A DNA stretch of 64,000 bases. It comes from Duganella sp. Leaf126 (lineage in GTDB: Bacteria; Pseudomonadota; Gammaproteobacteria; Burkholderiales; Burkholderiaceae_D). Each line of letters begins with the position of its first letter. Positions within the stretch are counted from its first letter, which is position 1. Under the pieces are notes generated by a model, which made no database searches, was not told where the DNA came from, and saw only the letters and a list, made by a program, of their open reading frames with translations. The position numbers and the translations under genes are program-made. Positions 24,065-31,696 of this stretch are shown in pieces. The stretch spans positions 1,181-65,180 of the forward strand of contig NZ_LMNW01000001.1 in NCBI RefSeq assembly GCF_001423125.1, written 5' to 3'.

Positions 24065-25093
24065 TTATGCCGAGGCAAGTTTCTCGGACAGGATGGCGGA
24101 AACGCCGACAAACGCCGGGTACTCGGCCGTGATGACCCAGGTCGGCACTTGCGCCAGGTACTGGTTGAAGCGCCCCTTGTACTCGAAACGCGCGCGGAAG
24201 CCCGAGCGGTCGAAGCGCTGGCCCAGCTTGGGCACAATACCGCCGCCGATGTACACGCCACCCTGGGCGCCCAGCGTCACCACCAGGTTGCCGGCGATGG
24301 TGCCCAGCATGCAGCAAAACGCTTCGATCACTTCGTCGCACAGGGCGCAGTCGCCCACCAGCGCCCGGCGCGAAATGTCGGAAGCGGCCAGCGGCTCGGC
24401 CGCCACGCCACGCATTTTGGCCAGCGCCCGGTAAATCAGTTCGATGCCGGCGCCCGACATCAGGCGCTCGGCGGACACGTGTTCGAATTCGGTCCAGGCG
24501 TATTGCAGGATCTCGACTTCGGTCTGGTTGACCGGCGCAAAACTGACGTGGCCACCCTCGCTCAGCAGCGCGGTCCAGCCATCCCGGCCCGGAATCAGGC
24601 CCGAAACGCCAAGGCCGGTGCCGGCGCCGATCAGCCCCAGCGGTGTGCCCTGCACCGCCACGCCATCGCCGACCTGGCGCTTCTGCTCGAACGACAGGAA
24701 TGGCAAGGCACTGGCCAGCGCCGTGAAATCGTTGACCACCAGCAGGGTGTCGAACCCGACTTCGCGGCGCAGGGCCTCGATCGAAAACGCCCAGTGGTGA
24801 TTGGTCATGCGCACCATGTCGCCGATCACCGGGTTGGCGATCGCGATGGCGCCGTTGCGGATGCGTCCCTGCCCGGTGCCGACCGCCTTGGCGACCAGCG
24901 GCGAACCGAGGTAGGCCAGCAGTGCCGCTGCCAGGGTCGGATACTCGACACACGGCAGCACGTCGATCGCCACGATCTGGCCCGGCGCGGTTTCCAGCGC
25001 AAAGCGCGCATTGGTGCCGCCAACATCAGCCAGCAGCCGTGGGCCACCGGGGAAGTCGTTGATCGGGAGCGAAGGCGAGGAGATAGCTGTCAT
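24065..25093 (-). CDS. glk: glucokinase
   Basis: This enzyme phosphorylates glucose with ATP at the entry to glycolysis or Entner-Doudoroff. The 342-residue product has the phosphate-binding [15 protein letters not shown] near residues 20-35 and [15 protein letters not shown], whose Asp is the likely catalytic base. The Gly-rich [35 protein letters not shown] and [11 protein letters not shown] motifs complete the bacterial glucokinase (Glk) pattern. The start at 25093 matches the usual length; a TTG nine codons upstream is less likely. It appears to be a single-gene unit divergent from nothing and 156 bp after the dedA-like gene. Confidence 0.92.
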   Translation of the reverse strand: MTAISSPSLPINDFPGGPRLLADVGGTNARFALETAPGQIVAIDVLPCVEYPTLAAALLAYLGSPLVAKAVGTGQGRIRNGAIAIANPVIGDMVRMTNHHWAFSIEALRREVGFDTLLVVNDFTALASALPFLSFEQKRQVGDGVAVQGTPLGLIGAGTGLGVSGLIPGRDGWTALLSEGGHVSFAPVNQTEVEILQYAWTEFEHVSAERLMSGAGIELIYRALAKMRGVAAEPLAASDISRRALVGDCALCDEVIEAFCCMLGTIAGNLVVTLGAQGGVYIGGGIVPKLGQRFDRSGFRARFEYKGRFNQYLAQVPTWVITAEYPAFVGVSAILSEKLASA

Positions 25094-25219
25094 GGCGGAA
25101 GCGAGTTGGTTGAGGCCCAAGCTTAAGGTATTTTCACCAATTCTGGCAAGAGTTTTGTAGTTTTAGTACAAACATCGGCGTAGTTTCACATGAACTCGCT
25201 AATTAACTCGTAGTATGAC

Positions 25220-25249
25220 TACCCTGCACCGTATTACCCTGCACCGTAT
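25220..25249. repeat. 15-bp perfect tandem duplication
   Basis: TACCCTGCACCGTAT occurs twice with no gap (25220-25234, 25235-25249). It ends at the first base of the stop codon of the DedA-rhodanese gene. It looks like a recent slippage or microduplication in the intergenic region. Confidence 0.8.
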
Positions 25250-26205
25250 CAGGCCGACGCCGGCGCAGCCTTGTCGGCCAGCGCATCACGCGCGCGGAAG
25301 GCGGCGTTCCACGCGTCGAGCCCGCCGTGCAGCGGACGCGCCATGGTAAAGCCGTGCTGCTTGAGCTCCCTGGCGACCTGGGCCGCCGTGACATCGTTGG
25401 GACAGCTGCAATAGACGATCACATGGCGATTGCGGTCCACGGCGATCAGCTCGGGCGCCGGCTGGCCGCCGTTGAACAGCAAGGCACCCGGCACCGCCGG
25501 TTCGAGCAGCTGGGCGGTGGCGCTGCGCGCATCGACCAGCACCGGCGCCGCCCCCTGTTCCAGCAGCTGCTTGAGTTCGTCGATTGTCACGCGATCGATC
25601 TGCACCGACTGGCGAAACCGCTTGCGCTCGAGATACTTATAGCCGATGAACAGCGCCAGCAATATCAGCAAGACCATCAGCGCCGTGCTGCCCATGGTGC
25701 TGAGTGCGGTGAGCACGGAATCGATACTGGCGTGGAAGAACGCGCCGATGGCAATGCCGGTGCCGGCCCACAAGGTGGCGCCCAGCACGCTGTAGCAGGC
25801 GAACACGCGGGCATGCACCCCCATTGCTCCCGACAGCGGTGCGGCAATCGTATTAAAGCCCGGAATGAACTTGGAGACGATCAGCATGCGCGGGCCCCAG
25901 CGGGTAAAGCTGTCCTCGGTCTGGCTCACGCAATAATCGGGCGACAGCGAAATGCGGCACAGCAGCTTGAGGATGCGCTTGCCGTACAAGCGCCCCATGC
26001 GGAACCAGAAGCCGTCGCTGAGCATGCACGCGCACACCGCCACCGCCAGCACGGCCGGCCAGCTGAAATCGCCATCGACGGACAGCGCGCCGGCGACGAT
26101 CAGGATCGGGTAGGCAGGAATCGGCAGACCGATCTGTTCGACCAGTACGATCGCAAAAACGATCAGGACGCCGTACTCCTGCAGCAGGTGGACAAAATTG
26201 GGCAT
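25249..26205 (-). CDS. DedA-family membrane protein fused to a rhodanese domain
   Basis: The product is 318 residues. Residues 1-200 are a DedA/SNARE-associated (PF09335-like) membrane domain. It has several hydrophobic segments, the early EQIGLPIPAYPILIVAGAL, and the conserved re-entrant motif RWGPRMLIVSKFIPGFNTIAAPLSGAM at about 101-127. After a last membrane helix (about 175-195) comes a cytoplasmic rhodanese-like domain (about 210-305), with VLVDARS and the active-loop sequence VYCSCPNDVTAAQVA. The loop Cys is present, so sulfur or electrophile binding is possible. DedA proteins are implicated in lipid scrambling and membrane homeostasis. Fusions to rhodanese occur in proteobacteria; how the two halves cooperate is unknown. 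Confidence 0.9.
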   Translation of the reverse strand: MPNFVHLLQEYGVLIVFAIVLVEQIGLPIPAYPILIVAGALSVDGDFSWPAVLAVAVCACMLSDGFWFRMGRLYGKRILKLLCRISLSPDYCVSQTEDSFTRWGPRMLIVSKFIPGFNTIAAPLSGAMGVHARVFACYSVLGATLWAGTGIAIGAFFHASIDSVLTALSTMGSTALMVLLILLALFIGYKYLERKRFRQSVQIDRVTIDELKQLLEQGAAPVLVDARSATAQLLEPAVPGALLFNGGQPAPELIAVDRNRHVIVYCSCPNDVTAAQVARELKQHGFTMARPLHGGLDAWNAAFRARDALADKAAPASA

Positions 26206-26696
26206 CGTTCTATCTTAACGTAAAAACTGCATGATCAGCGGTGCGCAATCAGAACCGATTTTTCCGGCACAAAAACGAACATTCGCTGCCTCAAACCAAT
26301 TCTTGTCGTCAAATCGTCACATTTTGAACACGTTTCGCAGATTATTTTTCACCGCATTTGCTGCTTTTTCCATATTTTCATCCGTCCATTGTTGATATTC
26401 GAAATTTTGCGATACCGCCATCTTTCCCGACGTTATCTACATGTAGCGCGACGTTCTCATCCGTCCTCCGATTTACCCCCGGCTTTTTGGGAGGGGCACA
26501 AGTACCTCCGCCCCCTAATTTAGTGCCAATAGGAATAAATGGTTACATTGACACCGATACTTGCGGGATGTTTTTATAAAAGAACCGGAAGGTGTGAATC
26601 TTCCCAGACCCAGAATGCCGGCGTGTCGCCGTGCCAAGCACGAGTGCGAGATCGGTAGATTAAACAGCAACAGCCATTTCAGTGGAGAGTTTCAGC
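26206..26696. other. AT-rich intergenic region upstream of a TBDR, 491 bp
   Basis: No gene is supported; a 73-codon plus frame at 26358-26579 has no ribosome site. Near 26489-26512 GGAGG and CCTCC flank a short spacer in a GC-rich island. A strong -35 (TTGACA) is at 26548, described separately. Confidence 0.45.
26548..26577 (+). promoter_or_regulatory. candidate promoter of the TBDR gene at 26697
   Basis: A consensus TTGACA (26548-26553) lies in CATTGACACCG. An 18-bp spacer leads to TTTTAT (26572-26577), giving a leader of about 115 nt. The same 11-bp -35 context occurs at the same spacing from TTCTAT before the TBDR gene that starts at 61468. Confidence 0.5.
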
Positions 26697-29513
26697 ATGA
26701 TGATGGAAAGAGTAATGTCCCGTTCGGTACGCCTGATATTCTCGGGCAGCGTTGCCGCAGCCAGCCTGCTGGCCGTGCCCGCCATGGCACAAAGCAATCC
26801 GGAGCCGGCCGGCGCGTCGGTGCAGCGGGTCGAGATCACCGGGTCGAGCATCAAGCGCGCCAGCGCCGAAACTGCCTCGCCGGTGCAGATCATCAGCCGC
26901 GACGACCTGATGAAATCTGGCAAGGGAACGGTCGCGGAATACCTGCAAACCCTGACCGCCGATGGCGCCGGCTCGCTGCCGACCGGCTTCGGCAACGGCT
27001 TTGCCGCCGGCTCGACCGCGATCTCACTGCGCGGCCTGGGCGCCACCTCCACCCTGGTGCTGCTCAACGGCCGCCGCATGGCGCCGTTCGCCCGCGCCGA
27101 CGACGGCCAGAAGAGCTTTACCGATATCTCGACGATCCCGATGCAGATCGTCGAAAGGATCGAGATCCTCAAGGACGGCGCCTCGTCCACCTACGGCGCC
27201 GACGCCATCGCCGGGGTAGTCAACATCATCCTGCGCAAGGACTTCACCGGCCTGCAACTGAAAGCCGACACCGGCTTCTCGCGCTACAGCGATGGCAAAC
27301 AGAACAAGGCGGCCGTCACCTGGGGCAAGGGCAACCTCGACGACGACAAGTTCAATGTCGTCGTCAACGCCGAATATTTCCAGTCCGACAGTCTGAAAAA
27401 CAGCGATCGCAAGGATCGCGCCTACATTGGCAAATCGGACCTGCGTGCCTATGGCTATCCGGTCGGCACCCAGTTTGCTTCCGGCTATATTGCTGGCAAC
27501 AATACCGCCAGCGCGAGCCCGACCGGCTCGATCCGCAATCCGCTGACCAACGACTACGTTTCTTTGCCAGGCTGCGCCAACTTGTCGGCCACCACAGATC
27601 AGACTGGCTCCGGCGGCGGCTGCCTGTGGCATAGCGACCAGTTCCGCGACATGCAGCCGGAAATCGAAGCGGTCAACCTGTACACGCGCGGCACCTGGCA
27701 GATCAACGACGATACGCAGGCTTACGCAGAACTCGGCTACTCCAAGCGCGATACCTCGTTCACGCTGGTGCCGCCGTCGGTCACGCCGACCGTCGCCTTC
27801 CCGCCCAATGCCACGACACCACAGGGTTTCATCAACTATGGCAGCCTGCCACTGATGGCCGCCAGCCATCCGCAGAATCCGTTCGGCGCAGCCACCCGTC
27901 TGCGCTACTCGGCGTTCGACATCGGCGCCAACACCCGCAGCGCCAACAACATCTTCAAGCGCGCGGTGGTCGGCCTCAAAGGTTCGGCGATGGGCTGGGA
28001 TTACGATGCCGGCCTGACCCACTCCGAGTCGGCACTGGACCTGATCTACACCAACATGCTGAACATGAAGGTGCTGCGCGCATCCCTGAGCGACCCGACT
28101 TCGCAATACTTCCCGTACTATATCGGCGACCAGGCTTCGCGCAATCCGGCCTCGTTGTATGCAGCGCTGCGCGTGAACGCCGGTTCGCATTCGACCACCA
28201 AGCTCGACATCGTCGACTTCAAGGCGTCGCGCGAGTTGCTCGACCTGCCTGGCGGCAGAATGGGCCTGGCGCTTGGCGGTGAATACCGCAAGGAGCAGCT
28301 GCGCAATCCATCGCTGTCGGGTTCGGAAGACGGTTCGATCAATTCGAGTTACGTGGCCGCTTTCGGCGACTCCAAGGTCAAGGCCGTGTTTGCCGAGATT
28401 CTGGCGCCGGTTGTGAAAACCGTGGAACTGTCGGCAGCACTGCGCTACGACAAATACGACCGTTTCAGCTCCTCGACGCCGAAAGCCGGCATCAAGTGGA
28501 CCCCTGTCAAATCCTTCGCCCTGCGCGGCACCTACACCGAGGGCTTCCGTGCTCCCGGTGCAGCCGAGAGCAACGTCGGTTCTCAGTCGACCGGCTCGGC
28601 GCCGGTGCGTGATCCGGTCCGCTGCCCGGGCGGTGTGCCGGCTGCTGGCGGTGCCACCTCTACCGACTGCGCGATCACCATCGCTGCCGTCAAGGTCGGT
28701 GACCCGAACCTGAAACCGGAAGAGTCGAAAGGCAAAACGCTGGGCTTGGTATGGGATCCACTGGAAGGCACCAGCCTGGCCCTGGACGCCTGGAAGATCA
28801 AGCGCACCAACGAAATCAATTCGCTGCCGTACGACCAGGCTGCTGCACTGCCGACAGCAGTCCGGAATGACAACAACCTGGTCGTCAATGGTGTCGCCAT
28901 CCCCAACACCGGTACCCTGGTGCTGACCCAGGCGCCATACCGCAATTCCAGCTACACGGAAGTGTCGGGCGTGGACCTGGACATCAAGCAGCGCCTGCGC
29001 CTGGGCCAGTATGGTCGTGCGGTGATCGGCCTGAACATGACCCACGTCGCTTCGTGGGTGCGCAGCGAGTCGGCCAACGTCCGTTACCAGTATGCGGGCA
29101 CCCATGGCAATTGCGACACGTCCAACTGCGCTGGTACGCCAAAAAACAAGATCAATCTCAATGCATCGTGGGATCTGGGCGACCTCAACGTCACTGGCAA
29201 CGTCAATTACCGCAGCAAGATGGACAATACGGCCTATGCAGGCGCCCTGTGTGCGAGCACGTTCACTGCGGCTTTCGGTGGCGGCAATGCACCAAACGCC
29301 AAGTGCGAAATCGCTTCGTTCACCACGCTGGATCTGTCGACCCGTTACAACATCAACAAGCAGCTGACCCTGTTCGCATCGATGAGCAACGTACTCGACA
29401 AGGTGGCGCCGCTGGATCCGCAAACCTACGGTGCCATGAGCTACAACCCGATGGACGCCTCCGGTGCCATCGGCCGCTACATGAAAGTGGGCGCGAGCTA
29501 CAAGTTCTTCTGA
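26697..29513 (+). CDS. TonB-dependent outer-membrane receptor
   Basis: This is an outer-membrane active transporter of 938 residues driven by TonB-ExbBD. A signal peptide (ending LLAVPAMAQS) is followed by the plug, with VQRVEITGSSIKR, the SLRGLG strand, TLVLLNGRRMAPF and DGASSTYGADAIAGVVNII at about residues 165-180. The remainder is a 22-strand barrel ending KVGASYKFF, with the terminal Phe recognised by the BAM complex. The start at 26697 was chosen for GGAGAG seven bases upstream. No substrate can be read from the sequence. A terminator follows, so it is transcribed alone; the PQQ-propeller lipoprotein next to it has its own ribosome site. Confidence 0.94.
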   Translation: MMMERVMSRSVRLIFSGSVAAASLLAVPAMAQSNPEPAGASVQRVEITGSSIKRASAETASPVQIISRDDLMKSGKGTVAEYLQTLTADGAGSLPTGFGNGFAAGSTAISLRGLGATSTLVLLNGRRMAPFARADDGQKSFTDISTIPMQIVERIEILKDGASSTYGADAIAGVVNIILRKDFTGLQLKADTGFSRYSDGKQNKAAVTWGKGNLDDDKFNVVVNAEYFQSDSLKNSDRKDRAYIGKSDLRAYGYPVGTQFASGYIAGNNTASASPTGSIRNPLTNDYVSLPGCANLSATTDQTGSGGGCLWHSDQFRDMQPEIEAVNLYTRGTWQINDDTQAYAELGYSKRDTSFTLVPPSVTPTVAFPPNATTPQGFINYGSLPLMAASHPQNPFGAATRLRYSAFDIGANTRSANNIFKRAVVGLKGSAMGWDYDAGLTHSESALDLIYTNMLNMKVLRASLSDPTSQYFPYYIGDQASRNPASLYAALRVNAGSHSTTKLDIVDFKASRELLDLPGGRMGLALGGEYRKEQLRNPSLSGSEDGSINSSYVAAFGDSKVKAVFAEILAPVVKTVELSAALRYDKYDRFSSSTPKAGIKWTPVKSFALRGTYTEGFRAPGAAESNVGSQSTGSAPVRDPVRCPGGVPAAGGATSTDCAITIAAVKVGDPNLKPEESKGKTLGLVWDPLEGTSLALDAWKIKRTNEINSLPYDQAAALPTAVRNDNNLVVNGVAIPNTGTLVLTQAPYRNSSYTEVSGVDLDIKQRLRLGQYGRAVIGLNMTHVASWVRSESANVRYQYAGTHGNCDTSNCAGTPKNKINLNASWDLGDLNVTGNVNYRSKMDNTAYAGALCASTFTAAFGGGNAPNAKCEIASFTTLDLSTRYNINKQLTLFASMSNVLDKVAPLDPQTYGAMSYNPMDASGAIGRYMKVGASYKFF

Positions 29514-29536
29514 TCGCCTGAGGTTTTGGTACAACA

Positions 29537-29570
29537 GAGCCGGACCCGCTGCGTGGCGGTCCGGCTTTTT
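29537..29570 (+). terminator. rho-independent terminator after the first TBDR
   Basis: AGCCGGACC and GGTCCGGCT form the stem, followed by five T. It lies 24 bp after the receptor stop codon. Confidence 0.85.
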
Positions 29571-29641
29571 CTATCTTTATTCTTGGAAATAATTACTGCC
29601 CAATTTAAAATCTTATTTTTAAAATAATGAGGATAACGTTC

Positions 29642-31291
29642 ATGTACCAGGGTTTGAGAAATGCGGGTTGGACCAGCGGCGTGCTGGTGACAATGCTGTT
29701 GGCCGGTTGCGGCGGTGGTGGCGGCAATGACGCGGCAACCCCGGCACCTGCCCCGGCGCCAGCACCCGTGACGACCGCTCCTCCGGCAGCGACGATGACG
29801 GTGCAGTCCGGCACTCTCGCACGCGTGGTAGCCGGCAACACCAGCGTCAACCTGGTGGCAGCTGCGCAGGCGGCAAACTTCACGCCGGTCGGCACCGTGT
29901 ACGCCAGCGCCAGCGATGCTGCCGGCGTCCTGCAAGCGCCGGTGCAAGTGACTGCGGGCGCCAATGGCCTCTACACCTTTTCGCTCGACACCGCCACCGG
30001 CGTGACGCCGGGACGCTACAAAGGCAATGCGACCATCAAGCTGTGTACCGACCAGGCTTGCACCACGGCGCAATCGGTCGCGTCGATCAGCGTGCCGTAC
30101 GACATCACGATTCTGAACTCGGACACTTCCTGGCCCGGCGACAACCTCACCGCGCTCGCGGCGATGAGTGGCGCCGGCGACTGGTCCGCCTATCAGGGTA
30201 ACAACGCCCACACCGGTTACGTGCCGGTCGCCGTCAAGGCCGACCAGATCGCGCTGCGCTGGAAGCGTGGTTTGCTCAACAATCCTTCCAGTTCCAACAA
30301 CCCGTCGCTGACGCCCCAGGTGACCGCCAACGGCCTGCTGTACACGACCGATAGCAACACGCTGTACGCCTACAACGAGACCGATGGCAGCCGCGCCTGG
30401 AAGTATGACTTCGGCACCAACAACTACTACAACGCGGTCGGTGCGCCTGCCGTGGCCAACGGTGCGGTGTATGTCGGCGGCGGGCTGAACGGTTCGAATT
30501 ATCTGGTCGCTTTTGACGCAGCCACCGGTGCCGTGCGTTACCGCGCAAGCGTTGCGTCGTCCTCCGACCGCCTGGCGTCGCCGGTGATCCAGGATGGCGT
30601 GACTTACTACAACAGCACGTCGTCGTACAATGGCCTCTACGCCTTCAGCGCAACCGGAGAAACGCTGTTCAACACCGGTAACTCCGCGCAAACTCCGCTG
30701 GGCACGCCTGCGGTCGATGCAAATGGTGTCTACCTGAACACCGGCAATGGCATTCTCGTCTTCAAACCGAAGACCGGCGAACGACTGGCAGCGATCCTCG
30801 ACAGCGACAGCAACGCCTATAGCCAGGGTGGCAGCACGCCGGTCATCGGCGCTACCGGCATCTATACCACCAGCAGCTCCTACAATTACTCGACCAACCT
30901 CACCAGCAACAGCCTGACCCGTTTCGATGTCGTCAAGCGCTACATCGACTGGCGTGTGGCAGGCAGCTATCGCATCTCGCCGGCCTACGCGAGCGGTGTA
31001 CTGTATGCACTGAACGGCAACCCGTTCCGGGTGGAAGCACGGGCTGAAGCAGATGGCGCGCTGCAGTGGTCGTGGACGCCGCAGCTGAGCGCGGAGTCGT
31101 CATTCTACGGTCCTGCCGTGGTGACCAAGAACCTCCTGTTCGTCAGTACCGATCGCGTCACTTACGCGATCGATCTGACCACCCACAAATCCGTGTGGAG
31201 CTACCCGATGGCAGGCCAGCTGTCGATCAGCCAGAATGGCGTACTCTACATTCAAAATGCGGGTGTGACGGTAGCGGTCAACCTGCAGTAA
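29642..31291 (+). CDS. lipoprotein with PQQ-like beta-propeller
   Basis: The product is 549 residues. The signal peptide ends in the lipobox L-L-A-G-C followed by GGGGG, and an Ala/Pro linker (about 28-45). Next is an immunoglobulin-like or beta-sandwich stretch (about 50-160). From about 170 to the end there is a BamB/PQQ-type beta-propeller with repeats such as DGSRAWKYDFG, NGAVYVGGGLNG, FDAATGAVRYR and LYALNGNPFRV. No catalytic dehydrogenase residues are evident, so it is probably a scaffold or ligand-binding protein at the outer membrane. GAGG nine bases before the ATG at 29642 decides the start. It lies between two TBDR genes on the same strand; a partnership is possible but unproven. 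Confidence 0.8.
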   Translation: MYQGLRNAGWTSGVLVTMLLAGCGGGGGNDAATPAPAPAPAPVTTAPPAATMTVQSGTLARVVAGNTSVNLVAAAQAANFTPVGTVYASASDAAGVLQAPVQVTAGANGLYTFSLDTATGVTPGRYKGNATIKLCTDQACTTAQSVASISVPYDITILNSDTSWPGDNLTALAAMSGAGDWSAYQGNNAHTGYVPVAVKADQIALRWKRGLLNNPSSSNNPSLTPQVTANGLLYTTDSNTLYAYNETDGSRAWKYDFGTNNYYNAVGAPAVANGAVYVGGGLNGSNYLVAFDAATGAVRYRASVASSSDRLASPVIQDGVTYYNSTSSYNGLYAFSATGETLFNTGNSAQTPLGTPAVDANGVYLNTGNGILVFKPKTGERLAAILDSDSNAYSQGGSTPVIGATGIYTTSSSYNYSTNLTSNSLTRFDVVKRYIDWRVAGSYRISPAYASGVLYALNGNPFRVEARAEADGALQWSWTPQLSAESSFYGPAVVTKNLLFVSTDRVTYAIDLTTHKSVWSYPMAGQLSISQNGVLYIQNAGVTVAVNLQ

Positions 31292-31320
31292 CTCAGCTGT
31301 CGTTTCACCTGTCGTAACGG

Positions 31321-31352
31321 GCCGGGCCGCCTTTCAGCGGCCCGGCTTTTTT
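31321..31352 (+). terminator. rho-independent terminator after the propeller lipoprotein gene
   Basis: GCCGGGCCGC and GCGGCCCGGC around a six-base loop are followed by six T, 30 bp after the stop codon. Confidence 0.85.
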
Positions 31353-31696
31353 GTCGCAAAAAAGTCACTGGCGAGCCTGCCGCAGTACCCGCCCCACGCC
31401 AAACTCCACCATTGCTTTGTCGCGTTACCACCACAGCGACGCCACACGTTCGCCGGGGGTCCTGCAGGGATGAAGAACATCTCGCAGTGCGCCGTATTTT
31501 CTGCCAAATATATGACGGACTTGGCGGCGAAATGACGCGATGACTGCTTTGCAAAAAGCACGTCAAATCTACTTTTTACAAGATTTTTAACGTTGACAGG
31601 AATTTCACGCCGATGATCTGATGGAGATGGTGCATCAGCTTGTGCTCGATGGCACGAACATCCATAAAAATGCGGGTTCATTTGGGAGAGTGAAAG
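31353..31696. other. intergenic region, 344 bp, upstream of a TBDR
   Basis: No gene is supported. A TTGACA at 31593-31598 could be a -35 for the receptor gene at 31697, but no good -10 follows at 16-18 bp. The segment 31560-31590 is AT-rich. Confidence 0.4.

Noticed and set aside
26358..26579. 73-codon plus-strand ORF upstream of a TBDR
   Set aside because: It has no ribosome-binding site and runs over the candidate -35/-10 region.
27024..29534. 836-codon minus-strand frame opposite the receptor at 26697
   Set aside because: No motif is seen, no ribosome site is present, and the composition is that of a reverse-frame shadow of a TBDR.
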